Source: Paraburkholderia flava
GTDB lineage: Bacteria; Pseudomonadota; Gammaproteobacteria; Burkholderiales; Burkholderiaceae
Assembly: GCF_004359985.1 (NCBI RefSeq)
Contig: NZ_SMRO01000002.1
Location: forward strand, 310,001 to 374,000
Length of the DNA: 64,000 bases
Reading direction: 5' to 3'
How positions within the stretch are numbered: position 1 is the first letter of the stretch; each line of letters opens with the position of its first letter. The translations under genes were made by a program, and so were the position numbers. Of the stretch, positions 56,115-64,000 are shown piece by piece. The notes beneath the pieces are model-generated. The model was not told where the DNA came from and did not search any database. It saw nothing but the letters and a program-made list of their open reading frames with translations.

Positions 56115-56588
56115 TTAGCTGCATGCGTGGTGCATGTGCACGGAGCCGAGCACCGCGACTTCGGCGGGCGTGCGTTTCAGCGAGTCTTCGCTGACCTGGC
56201 CCGCGTCGGTGACGAACTCGTCGACGATCGACGACACCGACGTGCCATGCAGACACAGCGATACGCGCTGCGTTTCATTGGCCGGCAGCGACGCACGCTG
56301 ACCGAGGAACAGCACACCGTATTGATACCCATGGATGATGCCGCGAATCGCGCCGACACATTGACCGTGCGCGGCGTTGTCCTGCTGGCGGCACAACTGC
56401 GCAAGCGACCACGCGGAGAAGCTGGGATCGACGGGCGGGGCGGCTGAATCAGCCTGCGCCGTAGTCGCTTGTGCCTGGGGTTGCGCCGCAGTTTGCGCAG
56501 TAGCGAGCGATGGCGCGAGCGCAACGGCTGTAGCCATCAGCAGCGCGGCAATCGCGCGCGACGAAGCGAGGGGGACGTTTCTGTGCAT
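56115..56588 (-). CDS. exported Rap1a/Tai-like protein
   Basis: A 157-residue secreted protein from ATG 56588 with GAGGA at 8 bp; an in-frame ATG at 56603 lacks a site. After the signal peptide (AIAALLMATAVALAPSLATAQ) and a Gln/Ala-rich linker comes a compact domain with four cysteines (AQLCRQQ, HGQCVGAIRGI, VSLCLHG, HHACS). The pattern resembles the Rap1a/Tai immunity family, whose founder neutralises a type VI amidase effector in Serratia. No T6SS gene or effector is adjacent here, so an immunity role is unproven. Confidence 0.7.
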   Translation of the reverse strand: MHRNVPLASSRAIAALLMATAVALAPSLATAQTAAQPQAQATTAQADSAAPPVDPSFSAWSLAQLCRQQDNAAHGQCVGAIRGIIHGYQYGVLFLGQRASLPANETQRVSLCLHGTSVSSIVDEFVTDAGQVSEDSLKRTPAEVAVLGSVHMHHACS

Positions 56589-56933
56589 GTGTGGTGTCCT
56601 CATATCGATCGTTGAATCTCGTATGAGGCGCGCGACGCGGTTTGGTTCCTGCCGGTCTGATGCGGATGCCGCGATGCGTGTGCTGTAGTGCAGTGCGCGT
56701 TGCATCTGCACCGCCGATTGTCTCTGCTACTGCTCAAGAGGGAAGGGCCGTGGACGGCCGGCGGTGCGCGCGCCGGCCGTCGCTATCGTTTCCGATTCGT
56801 GCCCGGGGGTCCCGGCCCCCGGCGGTGACGTTGGACCGGGGGATCGCAACGTCACCGCCGACGCTGGCCGGGAGGGCCGCGTTCTGCCGAGATTTCGTCG
56901 TGGTGGACGGCGCGGGGGCGCCGTCGCGAGGAT
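56589..56933. other. intergenic region with stacked hairpins
   Basis: 345 bp between the glycine-rich gene and the Rap1a-like gene. The part next to the glycine-rich gene is filled by four GC-rich hairpins (listed separately). The remaining 160 bp before the Rap1a-like gene hold no clear promoter. Confidence 0.6.
56753..56925. repeat. four consecutive perfect GC-rich hairpins
   Basis: Arms, left to right: GACGGCCGGCG/CGCCGGCCGTC (56753-56763 / 56771-56781); CCGGGGG/CCCCCGG (56803-56809 / 56816-56822); GGCGGTGACGTT/AACGTCACCGCC (56821-56832 / 56848-56859); GACGGCGC/GCGCCGTC (56906-56913 / 56918-56925). None has a T-run. The array starts 8 bp after the stop of the glycine-rich gene. Confidence 0.8.
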
Positions 56934-57785
56934 CTAATGTCCGTTGCCACCACCGTTGCCGCCGTTGCCTCCGCCGGAGCCGCCGCCATGACCCCCACCG
57001 AAGCCGCCGCCTTTGCCGAAACCTCCGCCGAAGCCGCCGCCCATCCCACCAAAACCGCCCTTGCCACTGCCGAATCCGCCGCCGAAACCTCCACCAAAAC
57101 CGCCGCCGCTGGGGCCGCCGCTCGGACCGCCGCTACTGCCGCATCCGCAGCCGCTGCTACCACCACCGCCGGTGCCGCCACCGCCACCGGTGCTACCGCC
57201 GCCACCAGTGCTACCGCCGCCACCAGTGCTACCGCCGCCACCAGTGCTACCACCGCCGCCACTGCTACCGCCGCCACCGCTGCTACCACCACCGCTGCTA
57301 CCGCCACCACCGCTGCTACTGCCACCTCCGCCGCTGCTACCACCACCGTTCCCGCTTCCACCGCCGCTGCTCGAACTGCCGCTCGAGCTACCGGCTCCCG
57401 CGCCCGACGATCCCGACGACCCGCCGCCACGACCGCCGTTCGGCGTGCAGTCGCCGTTCTTGCCGGAGCACTCCTTCGGCGCGAAGACTGCAGCAGCGTC
57501 CGCATCGGCGGTAGTGATACCGGCCGATGCATCGGCAGCACCCGCACCTGCACCCGCACCTGCGCCCGCACCGTCGCTCTGTGCGATGACCGCGACCGGC
57601 GTGGCGCCGCTCGCCGGTAACGGCGCATCGGGCAACGAGACGGCGACGACCCACTTCGAGAGCGCGTCGTCGGCAGGCGCACTGTGTGCGCGGTGCGGTG
57701 TCAGCATGATTCCCGCAGCAATCGACAGCAATGCCGCACGTCTCATCATCCCGTAGCTGTACTGATTGAATGTTATGGTTCTCAT
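56934..57785 (-). CDS. secreted glycine-rich repeat protein
   Basis: About 283 residues from ATG 57785, set by GGGGAGAG upstream. A signal peptide (MRRAALLSIAAGIMLTPHRAHS) is followed by about 100 residues of ordinary sequence with two cysteines (KECSGKNGDC), then about 170 residues of almost pure Gly/Ser with blocks GGGGST, a Cys pair (GCGCGS), and GGFGGGF and GGGNGGN tails. The opposite strand also has long open frames rich in Pro or Ala, but only this frame has a signal peptide and ribosome binding site. Probably a surface or extracellular structural protein. Confidence 0.7.
   Translation of the reverse strand: MRTITFNQYSYGMMRRAALLSIAAGIMLTPHRAHSAPADDALSKWVVAVSLPDAPLPASGATPVAVIAQSDGAGAGAGAGAGAADASAGITTADADAAAVFAPKECSGKNGDCTPNGGRGGGSSGSSGAGAGSSSGSSSSGGGSGNGGGSSGGGGSSSGGGGSSGGGSSGGGGSSGGGGSTGGGGSTGGGGSTGGGGSTGGGGGTGGGGSSGCGCGSSGGPSGGPSGGGFGGGFGGGFGSGKGGFGGMGGGFGGGFGKGGGFGGGHGGGSGGGNGGNGGGNGH
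57190..57261. repeat. 18-bp coding tandem repeat, four units
   Basis: GTGCTACCGCCGCCACCA at 57190, 57208 and 57226, and a variant at 57244. On the coding strand each unit encodes GGGGST. Because 18 is a multiple of 3, copy-number change keeps the frame. Confidence 0.85.
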
Positions 57786-58226
57786 CACATCTCTCCCCAA
57801 CGACATGGCGCTCCTCGTCCGCGTCATCTCCATCGATTGCTCGGAGCCGGCCATGCAGCGCGTCACGGTGCGTGGGCTGCCCGGTTGTCCGGGCGCCCGC
57901 GTGCATGCCGCTACCGGCGCGCGCATGCCTTGCGGCATTGCTGCGGCAATTCACTGCCGCAGCGTGCGTCGTGCCGGTAGCGTGGACGGTGTCGTCAGCA
58001 GTCGATCCGCTGAACGGCGTCCGTCTCACGTGACCCCGTTGCCCAACCGTTACTTAGCGATAACCGTGCCATTCGGCGCGAAGCCGCGCGGCGCCTGACA
58101 CGGGCAAACCGCGCGGCGCGCTGCACTGGAGAAATGCGTGGAAAACGTTTCGAACGTGAAACGCGGGTGACGCCGCGACGTTGCGACGTCGACGTCAGCC
58201 GAGACGTCAGCCGTGACGGCGGGCCG
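57786..58226. other. intergenic region upstream of the glycine-rich gene
   Basis: 441 bp between the ABC operon end and the glycine-rich gene. No supported gene. A 12-bp direct repeat, GACGTCAGCCG plus one base, lies at 58191-58202 and 58203-58214 just after the ABC ATPase stop. A small CGTTTC/GAAACG inverted repeat is near 58145-58162. Confidence 0.55.
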
Positions 58227-60320
58227 TTACGGCTCGCCGAGCTGGAGACGGCGCAGATCCGCGAGCGGGATATGGCAGCGGATGCGATGGCCGTCGCCGG
58301 CATCGACGAACGGCGGGTCCTGCTGTTCGCAGATCGCGCCGAGTTTGCGCGGACAGCGCGTGTGGAATACGCAGCCCGACGGCGGTGCGGCTGCGCTCGG
58401 CGGATCGCCGTCGAGGCGGATGCGCTGGTGTGCGTTCGCATCGTCGAGCGTCGGCACCGACGACAGCAGCGCTTCGGTGTACGGGTGATGCGGGCCGTCG
58501 AACACGGCAGCGGCTGGTCCGATCTCCAGCAGCCGACCGACGTACAGCACCGCGATGCGGTCCGACAGATACCGCACGACGTGCAGATCGTGCGAGATGA
58601 AGACATAGCTCACACCGCGTTCGCGCTGCAGATCGGCGAGCAGGTTGAGGATCGCGGCCTGCACGGAGACGTCGAGTGCCGACGTGGGTTCGTCGCAGAC
58701 CACCACGCGCGGATCGCCGGCAAACGCGCGCGCGATCGCGACGCGCTGCTTCAGTCCGCCCGACAGTTGTCGCGTGCGTGCGCCGAGATAGCGGTCGGGC
58801 AGTCGCACCGCTGCCGTCAGCGCCGCGAGGCGTTCGTCGTGCGCGGGACCGCGCAACGCACCGAGCCGCGACAGCGCACGGCCGATCAGCCGTTTCACCG
58901 AATGCGAGCGGTTGAGCGCGGAGTCCGGATTCTGGAACACGATCTGCATCGACTTGACCTGCTCGTCGTTGCGGCCGCCGATGCGCGGCGACAGCGGCGC
59001 GCCGTCGAGTTCGAGCACGCTGCCTTCATCGGGCGACAGCAGGCCGAGCATCAGCTTCGCGAGCGTCGTCTTGCCACTGCCCGATTCGCCGACGAGCCCA
59101 AGTGTTTCGCCGGCGGCGAGATCGAGCGACACGTTATCGACTGCATGCAGCGCTGCGCCGCTGGCGTAAAAAGTCTTCGATACGTTTTCGGCGCGCAGCA
59201 CGAGGGCGCGTTCCTTGCCGTTCGCAATGCCAGCAGCTGAAGCGACCGAAGCAACCGGCCCTTCCTTCACCGCCCGAGGCAAATCCGCCGCACGCTCGTG
59301 ATAATGACAGCGCGACATCTGCTCGCCATGTGCCGACGCAACGCGATAGGGTGGCGGTGCGTCGCGGCGGCAACGATCGTCGGCGAGCCGGCAACGATCC
59401 GCGTAAATGCAGCCCTGCACAACCGAGCCCGGCGCCGGCAGATGACCGGCGATCGTGTCGAGCCGCGCGTCGTCCTTGCTGCGGCCCGTGTCGGGCAGGC
59501 AGCGCAGCAGGCCGACCGTGTACGGATGGCGCGGCGCGTCGAATACGTCGCGGGTCGCGCCTTCTTCAACCAGCTTGCCTGCATACAGCACGCCGACGCG
59601 CTCGCACATCCGGCCGATCACTGCGAGGTTGTGGCTGATGAACAGCACGGCGGTGCCGAATTCCTCGCGCAGCTGCGCGACGAGATCGAGCACTTCGGCC
59701 TCGACGGTCGCGTCGAGGCCGGTGGTCGGTTCGTCGAGGATCAGCAGTTCTGGGTTCGACGCGAGCGCCATCGCGATCACGACGCGCTGCTGCATGCCAC
59801 CCGACAGCTGATGCGGATAGCTGTCCATCACGCGCTCGGGTGCGGCGATGCGCACGCGCTTCAACATCTCGAGCGTGCGTCGCAGCGCTTCCGCGCGCGT
59901 CGCGCCGGCGGCTTCGAACGCCTCGGCGACCTGGCGCGAGATGGTTAGCGACGGATTCAGCGCGCGCGACGGATCCTGATAGACCATCGAGATCGAACGA
60001 GCGCGCATCACGCGCAGCGCCTCCGATCCGAGCGATTGCACGTCCTGTCCCGCGATCGAAATCTTGCCGGCCTTCACCTTGCCGTTGCGCGGCAGATAGC
60101 GCAGCGCGGCCATTGCGACCGTCGATTTACCGCAACCCGATTCGCCGACGAGCCCATACGCTTCGCCGCGCCGGATGCGGAACGACACGTCCTGCAGCAC
60201 CTCGCGGTCGCGTCCGCGAATCCGGTAGGTCACGGTGAGGCCGACGATCGTCAGCGCGTCGGTGCGATCGCTCTTCGACACGTCGAACGCGGGGAACGAG
60301 GCGGGCGGCGGGCCGTTCAT
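58227..60320 (-). CDS. fused double ATP-binding protein of a peptide-type ABC importer
   Basis: A 697-residue protein with two complete ABC domains, equal to DppD joined to DppF. Domain 1 has Walker A GESGCGKST, signature LSGGMQQRV and Walker B LLILDEPTTGLD. Domain 2 has Walker A GESGSGKTT, signature LSGGLKQRV and VVVCDEPTSALD. Each ends with the oligopeptide-transporter C-terminal Cys motif region (CIYADRCRLADDRC, CVFHTRCPRKLGAIC). ATG 60320 overlaps the upstream permease stop by 4 bp (ATGA); the frame beyond it to 61073 is a shadow of the permease gene. Similar fusions are GsiA and YejF. Confidence 0.93.
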   Translation of the reverse strand: MNGPPPASFPAFDVSKSDRTDALTIVGLTVTYRIRGRDREVLQDVSFRIRRGEAYGLVGESGCGKSTVAMAALRYLPRNGKVKAGKISIAGQDVQSLGSEALRVMRARSISMVYQDPSRALNPSLTISRQVAEAFEAAGATRAEALRRTLEMLKRVRIAAPERVMDSYPHQLSGGMQQRVVIAMALASNPELLILDEPTTGLDATVEAEVLDLVAQLREEFGTAVLFISHNLAVIGRMCERVGVLYAGKLVEEGATRDVFDAPRHPYTVGLLRCLPDTGRSKDDARLDTIAGHLPAPGSVVQGCIYADRCRLADDRCRRDAPPPYRVASAHGEQMSRCHYHERAADLPRAVKEGPVASVASAAGIANGKERALVLRAENVSKTFYASGAALHAVDNVSLDLAAGETLGLVGESGSGKTTLAKLMLGLLSPDEGSVLELDGAPLSPRIGGRNDEQVKSMQIVFQNPDSALNRSHSVKRLIGRALSRLGALRGPAHDERLAALTAAVRLPDRYLGARTRQLSGGLKQRVAIARAFAGDPRVVVCDEPTSALDVSVQAAILNLLADLQRERGVSYVFISHDLHVVRYLSDRIAVLYVGRLLEIGPAAAVFDGPHHPYTEALLSSVPTLDDANAHQRIRLDGDPPSAAAPPSGCVFHTRCPRKLGAICEQQDPPFVDAGDGHRIRCHIPLADLRRLQLGEP

Positions 60321-61186
60321 CGGTCGAGCACTCCCTGCACGCTGTCGGCGATCAGATTCACGCCGACCACCAGCGACGCGATCGCGGCCGCGTCGAACAC
60401 GACGGTCCACCATGCACCGCCTGCCATCAACGTGTACGACTCGGACAGCGCGAGCCCCCAGTCGGCGGAAGGCGGCTGGATGCCGAAGCCGAGAAACGAC
60501 AGCGTCGCGACCGCGAAGATCGCGTAGCCGAGGCGCACGGTCGCTTCGACGATGATCGGCGGCAGCACGTTCGGCAGGATCTCCGCGAACATGATGTACG
60601 GCGCGCGCTCGCCGCGCAGCTGCGCGGCCGCGACGTAGTCGAGATGACGTTCGGCGAACACGGCGGCGCGCACGGTGCGCGCGGTGATCGGCGTGAACGT
60701 GATGCCGATCACGAGGATCACCGTGAAGTTCGATGCACCGACGGCCGCGAGCGCGAGCAGCGCGACGATCACGAGCGGCAGCGCGAGCACGGCGTCGATC
60801 GCGCGGCCGATCACGTTGTCGATCCAGCCTTCGAAGTAACCGACCACCAGCCCGAGCGCGGTGCCCGCAAGCGTGCCGAGCAGCGTCGCGAGCGGGGCGA
60901 TCGTCAGGATGTCGCGTGCGCCCGCGATCACGCGCGAGAACACGTCGCGGCCGAGCTGGTCGGTGCCGAACCAGTGCGTGTGATCGGGCGGCATCAGCGA
61001 GTTCAGCGGATCGGACGCGTACGCGTCGAGGGGAGCGATCCACGGCCCGGCGACCGCGCACGCGATCCACCACAGCACGATCACCGCGCCGACGACGAAC
61101 GTGGGCGAGCGCAGCAGCACGCGCAGCGTATCGATGCGCGAATCGTGCGGCCGGGGCGGCGACGTATCGGGGAGGATCGTGCTCAT
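60317..61186 (-). CDS. ABC transporter permease, DppC-like
   Basis: A 289-residue inner-membrane permease with about six transmembrane segments. It starts at ATG 61186 inside the stop of the upstream permease (4-bp overlap). HWFGTDQLGRDVFSRVIAGAR and the EAA loop (DYVAAAQLRGERAPYIMFAEILPNVL region) mark the DppC/OppC group. It pairs with the DppB-like permease to form the channel. Confidence 0.93.
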   Translation of the reverse strand: MSTILPDTSPPRPHDSRIDTLRVLLRSPTFVVGAVIVLWWIACAVAGPWIAPLDAYASDPLNSLMPPDHTHWFGTDQLGRDVFSRVIAGARDILTIAPLATLLGTLAGTALGLVVGYFEGWIDNVIGRAIDAVLALPLVIVALLALAAVGASNFTVILVIGITFTPITARTVRAAVFAERHLDYVAAAQLRGERAPYIMFAEILPNVLPPIIVEATVRLGYAIFAVATLSFLGFGIQPPSADWGLALSESYTLMAGGAWWTVVFDAAAIASLVVGVNLIADSVQGVLDR

Positions 61187-62193
61187 TCGGCGCTCCTCAC
61201 ACGCAGCCGCGGATTGAGCAGCACGTGCAGCGCATCGGCGACGAGGTTCGCGACCGTGTACACGATGCCGATGGTCAGCACGCCCGCTTCGAGCATCGGG
61301 AAGTCTTTCGCTTTCGCGGCGTTGTAGATCAGCGAGCCGATGCCCTGGTAGTGGAACAGCGTCTCGACGACGACGAGTCCGCCGATCATGTAGCCCAATT
61401 GCGTCGCGGCGACCGTGACGGTCGGCAGCAATGCGTTGCGCAGCACGTGACGCCAGATCACGATGCGCCTCGGCAGACCCTTTAGAACAGCAGTGCGCGT
61501 GTAGTCGGCATCGAGTGCTTCGACGGTGCCCGCGCGCGCCATCCGTGCGATATAGCCGAAGAACACGAACACGAGCGGCAGCACCGGCAGCACCAGATGT
61601 CTTAACTGTTCGAGCGCGCCGGCCTCGGGCGGGTACGACGCTTCGATCGGCAGCCAGCGCAGCCATACGCCGAAGATCAGGATCAGCACGATCGACGACA
61701 CGAACTCGGGCACGACGGTCGCGGACAACCCCGCGATGCTGATCGTCCGATCGAGCCAGCGGCCCGCATTCATCGCAGCCCACACACCGCCCGCGATACC
61801 GAGCGGCACGACGACAACGAACGCGAGGAAACCGAGCTTCGCCGAATGCGCGAGCGCATCGCTGATAAACGGTCCGACCGGCTCACGGTACGCATACGAG
61901 AGTCCCATGTCGCCGCGCACGAAATGCGAGATCCAGTCGATGTATTGCGTGAACAGCGGACGGTCCGCGCCGAGCTGGTGATTCAGCGCGGCGACCGCGC
62001 GCGCATCGGCGAGCGGGCCGAGAATCGCGCGGCCGATATCGCCGGGCAGCAGCTGGCCGCCCGCGAACACGATCACCGACAGCAGCCACAGCGTGACGAG
62101 CGACAGCAGCGCGCGCGTCGCGAGAAAACGCGCGATGCGTCCCGCGTTGCTGCGCGCGACCCGGGCGACGGAAGACGAAACCGTAGTCGACAT
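61183..62193 (-). CDS. ABC transporter permease, DppB-like
   Basis: A 336-residue inner-membrane permease of the DppB/OppB group with about six transmembrane segments. Features are FLATRALLSLVTLWLLSVIVF, QYIDWISHFVRGDMGLSY and the EAA loop near DADYTRTAVLKGLPRRIVIWRH, ending with VVETLFHYQGIGSLIYNA. It lies 42 bp after the binding-protein gene and overlaps the next permease by 4 bp. Confidence 0.93.
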   Translation of the reverse strand: MSTTVSSSVARVARSNAGRIARFLATRALLSLVTLWLLSVIVFAGGQLLPGDIGRAILGPLADARAVAALNHQLGADRPLFTQYIDWISHFVRGDMGLSYAYREPVGPFISDALAHSAKLGFLAFVVVVPLGIAGGVWAAMNAGRWLDRTISIAGLSATVVPEFVSSIVLILIFGVWLRWLPIEASYPPEAGALEQLRHLVLPVLPLVFVFFGYIARMARAGTVEALDADYTRTAVLKGLPRRIVIWRHVLRNALLPTVTVAATQLGYMIGGLVVVETLFHYQGIGSLIYNAAKAKDFPMLEAGVLTIGIVYTVANLVADALHVLLNPRLRVRSAE

Positions 62194-62235
62194 CGATGTT
62201 CCGGTAGTGACCTCGTGGCTCGCTGCGTCGAACGC

Positions 62236-63909
62236 TTACGCAAGCACCGCGCGATCGAAGTACAGCTGGGCGAGCGCCGTGAAGCGCATGCCGCGCAACG
62301 ACGCACGCGCGGCGATCAACTGGTCGTAGAAAAACGGAATGATGACCGGCGTTTCGTCGAGCAGCAGCGTCTGGATTTCTCCGGCCACCTTTTTCTGCGA
62401 CGCGATGTCGAGTGTGGCGACGAACTGTGCGACGAGCTTGTCGTACTGCGGATTACGGAAGTGCGCAGCATTCCATGTGCCTGAGCTTGTGAGCGGGGCG
62501 TTCAGGAACACGTTGGGCACGCCGCGATGGCCGTAGTCGGTGATGCCGAGCGGCGAGTCGAGCCAGTCCGACTTGCCGGGCGTACCCGCGCCGTAATAGA
62601 GCGACTGGCTTTCGACCTTGAGATTGATGCGCACGCCGATCGCCTTCGCCGCGTTCTGCACGACGACCGCGAGGTCGGGAATCTCCATGTACTTTTCGGT
62701 GGTGAGCGTGACGTCGAAGCCGTTCGCGACGCCGGCCTGCGCGAGCAGCTGCTTCGCCTTCGCGATGTCGATTTTCCGCTGCGGCACGCCCGCATCCGAC
62801 GACGGAAACACCGGCGCAAACGGACTGTCGTTGCCGATCTGCGCCCTGCCACGGAAGAGGCCACGCACGATCACATCGCGATCGAGCGTCAGTGCGAGCG
62901 CCTGGCGCACGCGCTTGTCCTTGAACAGCGGATTGTCGTTGCGCATGTGAATCTGCCGATGCGCGCTCGACTTCACGCCCATCACCTGGAACTCGGGATT
63001 GTTCATGATGCCCGAGCCGCCCTGCACGGTGAACGTGCCCATCACGTCGGCCTGGTGTCCCTGCAGCGCGAGGATCTGCGCCTGCTCGTCCGCATAGAAC
63101 GAAAACTGCACGCGCTGCGGCAATGCCTTTTCGCCCCAGTAGTCCGGATTGCGTACGAACGATGCGCCGACCTTCGGCTGATACTTCTCGAGTTTGAACG
63201 GACCCGTGCCGATGAAACTCTTCTCGTAGTTGCCCGCGTAGTTCGCGGGCAGGATCACGCCGTTGTAGTTATCCGACGACACGTAGTACGGGAAATTGCC
63301 GTTCGGTGCATCGAGATGAAACGCGACGGTATGCTCGTCGACGACCTTCGCACCGCCTTTCGACAGCACGCCCTTCAACACCGATAGCGCAGCCGAACCG
63401 GTTGCCGGATCGGCGAGGCGATCGAACGTTGCGACGACGTCCTTCGCGCTGAACAGCTGGCCGTCGTGGAACTTCACGTTGGGCCGCAGCTTGAAGGTCC
63501 AGACGTCGCCCTTGTCGTTCGGTTTCCACGACAGTGCGAGCGCGGGCTTCAACACGAGTTGCTGACCGTCGTCGTCGATCAGGAATTCGCCGGTCTGGTT
63601 CAGCAGCGCGAGACTGGCGGCGTCGGTGACGGTGAGCGGGTCGACTGCGCCTGCGGGTGTCAGATGTGCGACGCGGATCGTCGCGTTTGCACCGGCGGTA
63701 CCTGCAGCACCCTGGGCGCGCGCGCTCGGCATGCCGAGCAGGCCGCCCGCTGCGAGCGACAGGCCAAGCACACTCGCATGGCGCAGCAGTTCGCGGCGCG
63801 ACAGACGGCCTGCAACGAATTCGTCGATTGCGTGATTGCCGTGAGAGTCGGCGGTGCGGCGTGCTGCTTCGAGAGCGATGGTAAGGGAGCGGTCCGCGGG
63901 TGTCTTCAT
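62236..63909 (-). CDS. ABC transporter substrate-binding protein, family 5, Tat-exported
   Basis: A 557-residue periplasmic peptide/nickel-type (SBP_bac_5) binding protein from ATG 63909. The N-terminus has a twin-arginine signal, SRRELLRHASVLGLS at 37-51, with cleavage near SARAQ. The mature part shows TFKLRPNVKFHDGQLFSAKDVVATF, GTGPFKLEKYQP and VRQALALTLDRDVIVRG, typical of dipeptide- and glutathione-type binding proteins. First gene of the four-gene importer operon. About 90 bp of its upstream region lies in the window, with no clear promoter. Confidence 0.92.
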   Translation of the reverse strand: MKTPADRSLTIALEAARRTADSHGNHAIDEFVAGRLSRRELLRHASVLGLSLAAGGLLGMPSARAQGAAGTAGANATIRVAHLTPAGAVDPLTVTDAASLALLNQTGEFLIDDDGQQLVLKPALALSWKPNDKGDVWTFKLRPNVKFHDGQLFSAKDVVATFDRLADPATGSAALSVLKGVLSKGGAKVVDEHTVAFHLDAPNGNFPYYVSSDNYNGVILPANYAGNYEKSFIGTGPFKLEKYQPKVGASFVRNPDYWGEKALPQRVQFSFYADEQAQILALQGHQADVMGTFTVQGGSGIMNNPEFQVMGVKSSAHRQIHMRNDNPLFKDKRVRQALALTLDRDVIVRGLFRGRAQIGNDSPFAPVFPSSDAGVPQRKIDIAKAKQLLAQAGVANGFDVTLTTEKYMEIPDLAVVVQNAAKAIGVRINLKVESQSLYYGAGTPGKSDWLDSPLGITDYGHRGVPNVFLNAPLTSSGTWNAAHFRNPQYDKLVAQFVATLDIASQKKVAGEIQTLLLDETPVIIPFFYDQLIAARASLRGMRFTALAQLYFDRAVLA

Positions 63910-64000
63910 CGGGGGAGTATCCGTTCGGTTTTGGGGGAACGTCGCACGATGGCGGCGCGGCAAGGCGAGCGGTGCTGCGATGGCGGGCTGGGCGTTCAGT

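Noticed and set aside
57190..57261. CRISPR-like repeat array
   Set aside because: The repeats are directly adjacent without unique spacers and encode a GGGGST tract; no cas genes.
56937..57620. Ala/Thr-rich plus-strand frame in the same repeat region
   Set aside because: Another shadow of the repeat; no start signals or domain.
57013..57756. Pro-rich open frame on the plus strand opposite the glycine-rich gene
   Set aside because: It is the complement of the Gly/Ser repeats. It lacks a signal peptide and ribosome binding site; the minus frame has both.
57684..57980. Plus-strand frame upstream of the glycine-rich gene
   Set aside because: His/Arg-rich, no ribosome binding site, overlaps the signal-peptide region of the minus gene.
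60321..61073. N-terminal extension of the double ABC ATPase
   Set aside because: It is the permease gene read in the wrong frame. ATG 60320 overlapping the permease stop is the true start.

Overview
The window is GC-rich, densely coded DNA of a betaproteobacterium of the Burkholderiaceae, most likely Paraburkholderia or a close relative. This rests on gene content and order: the lpxK / Trm112-like / kdsB / adk cluster, rpsT back to back with murJ, DUF3579 near argF, paired DUF4148 secreted proteins and a DUF2917 gene. It is chromosomal. I see no tRNA, rRNA, CRISPR array, phage or intact insertion sequence.

Bases 1-32,900 are mostly housekeeping. In order: a truncated Rrf2 regulator, flavin reductase, msrA, DUF72, cfa, pdxH, tcdA, cnoX, pirin, an EamA exporter, amiC/tsaE, queG, ogt, xerD, an acyl-CoA-synthetase-like gene, ybaK, plsY, yajQ, murB, argF, DUF3579, rpsT, murJ, a SirB1-type gene, an SDR, adk, kdsB, a Trm112-like gene, lpxK, xseA, sodB, a lone glycosyltransferase and a pteridine-reductase-like SDR. 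Many genes are convergent and share compact bidirectional terminators. A cluster of REP-like palindromes precedes the EamA gene, and a decayed copy of that gene's 3' end follows it.

Bases 33,000-47,500 are more accessory: two LysR regulators (one facing only the C-terminal tail of a lost SDR, one facing a DUF4863 gene), an E. coli-type argG away from argF, a D-2-hydroxyacid dehydrogenase, a periplasmic cupin, a class C beta-lactamase, two DUF4148 proteins, a ClC channel with an AT-rich palindromic operator, an orphan clpP, an ECF sigma factor and an EAL protein with a broken active site.

Bases 47,900-56,100 hold the most unusual block: an MFS exporter, a MocR regulator with an elaborate operator, DUF2917, a citrate synthase fused to a MerR/excisionase-type helix-turn-helix, a divergent family III CoA-transferase, a HutC-type GntR regulator and an aldo/keto reductase. 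All citrate-synthase catalytic residues are kept in the fusion, and a 37-bp two-level dyad sits in the divergent promoter region. This suggests an enzyme that also controls its own locus.

Bases 56,100-64,000 carry a Rap1a-like secreted protein, a glycine-rich secreted protein followed by four tandem GC-rich hairpins, and a complete peptide-type ABC importer operon (Tat-exported binding protein, two permeases, fused double ATPase) reading leftward from the right edge.
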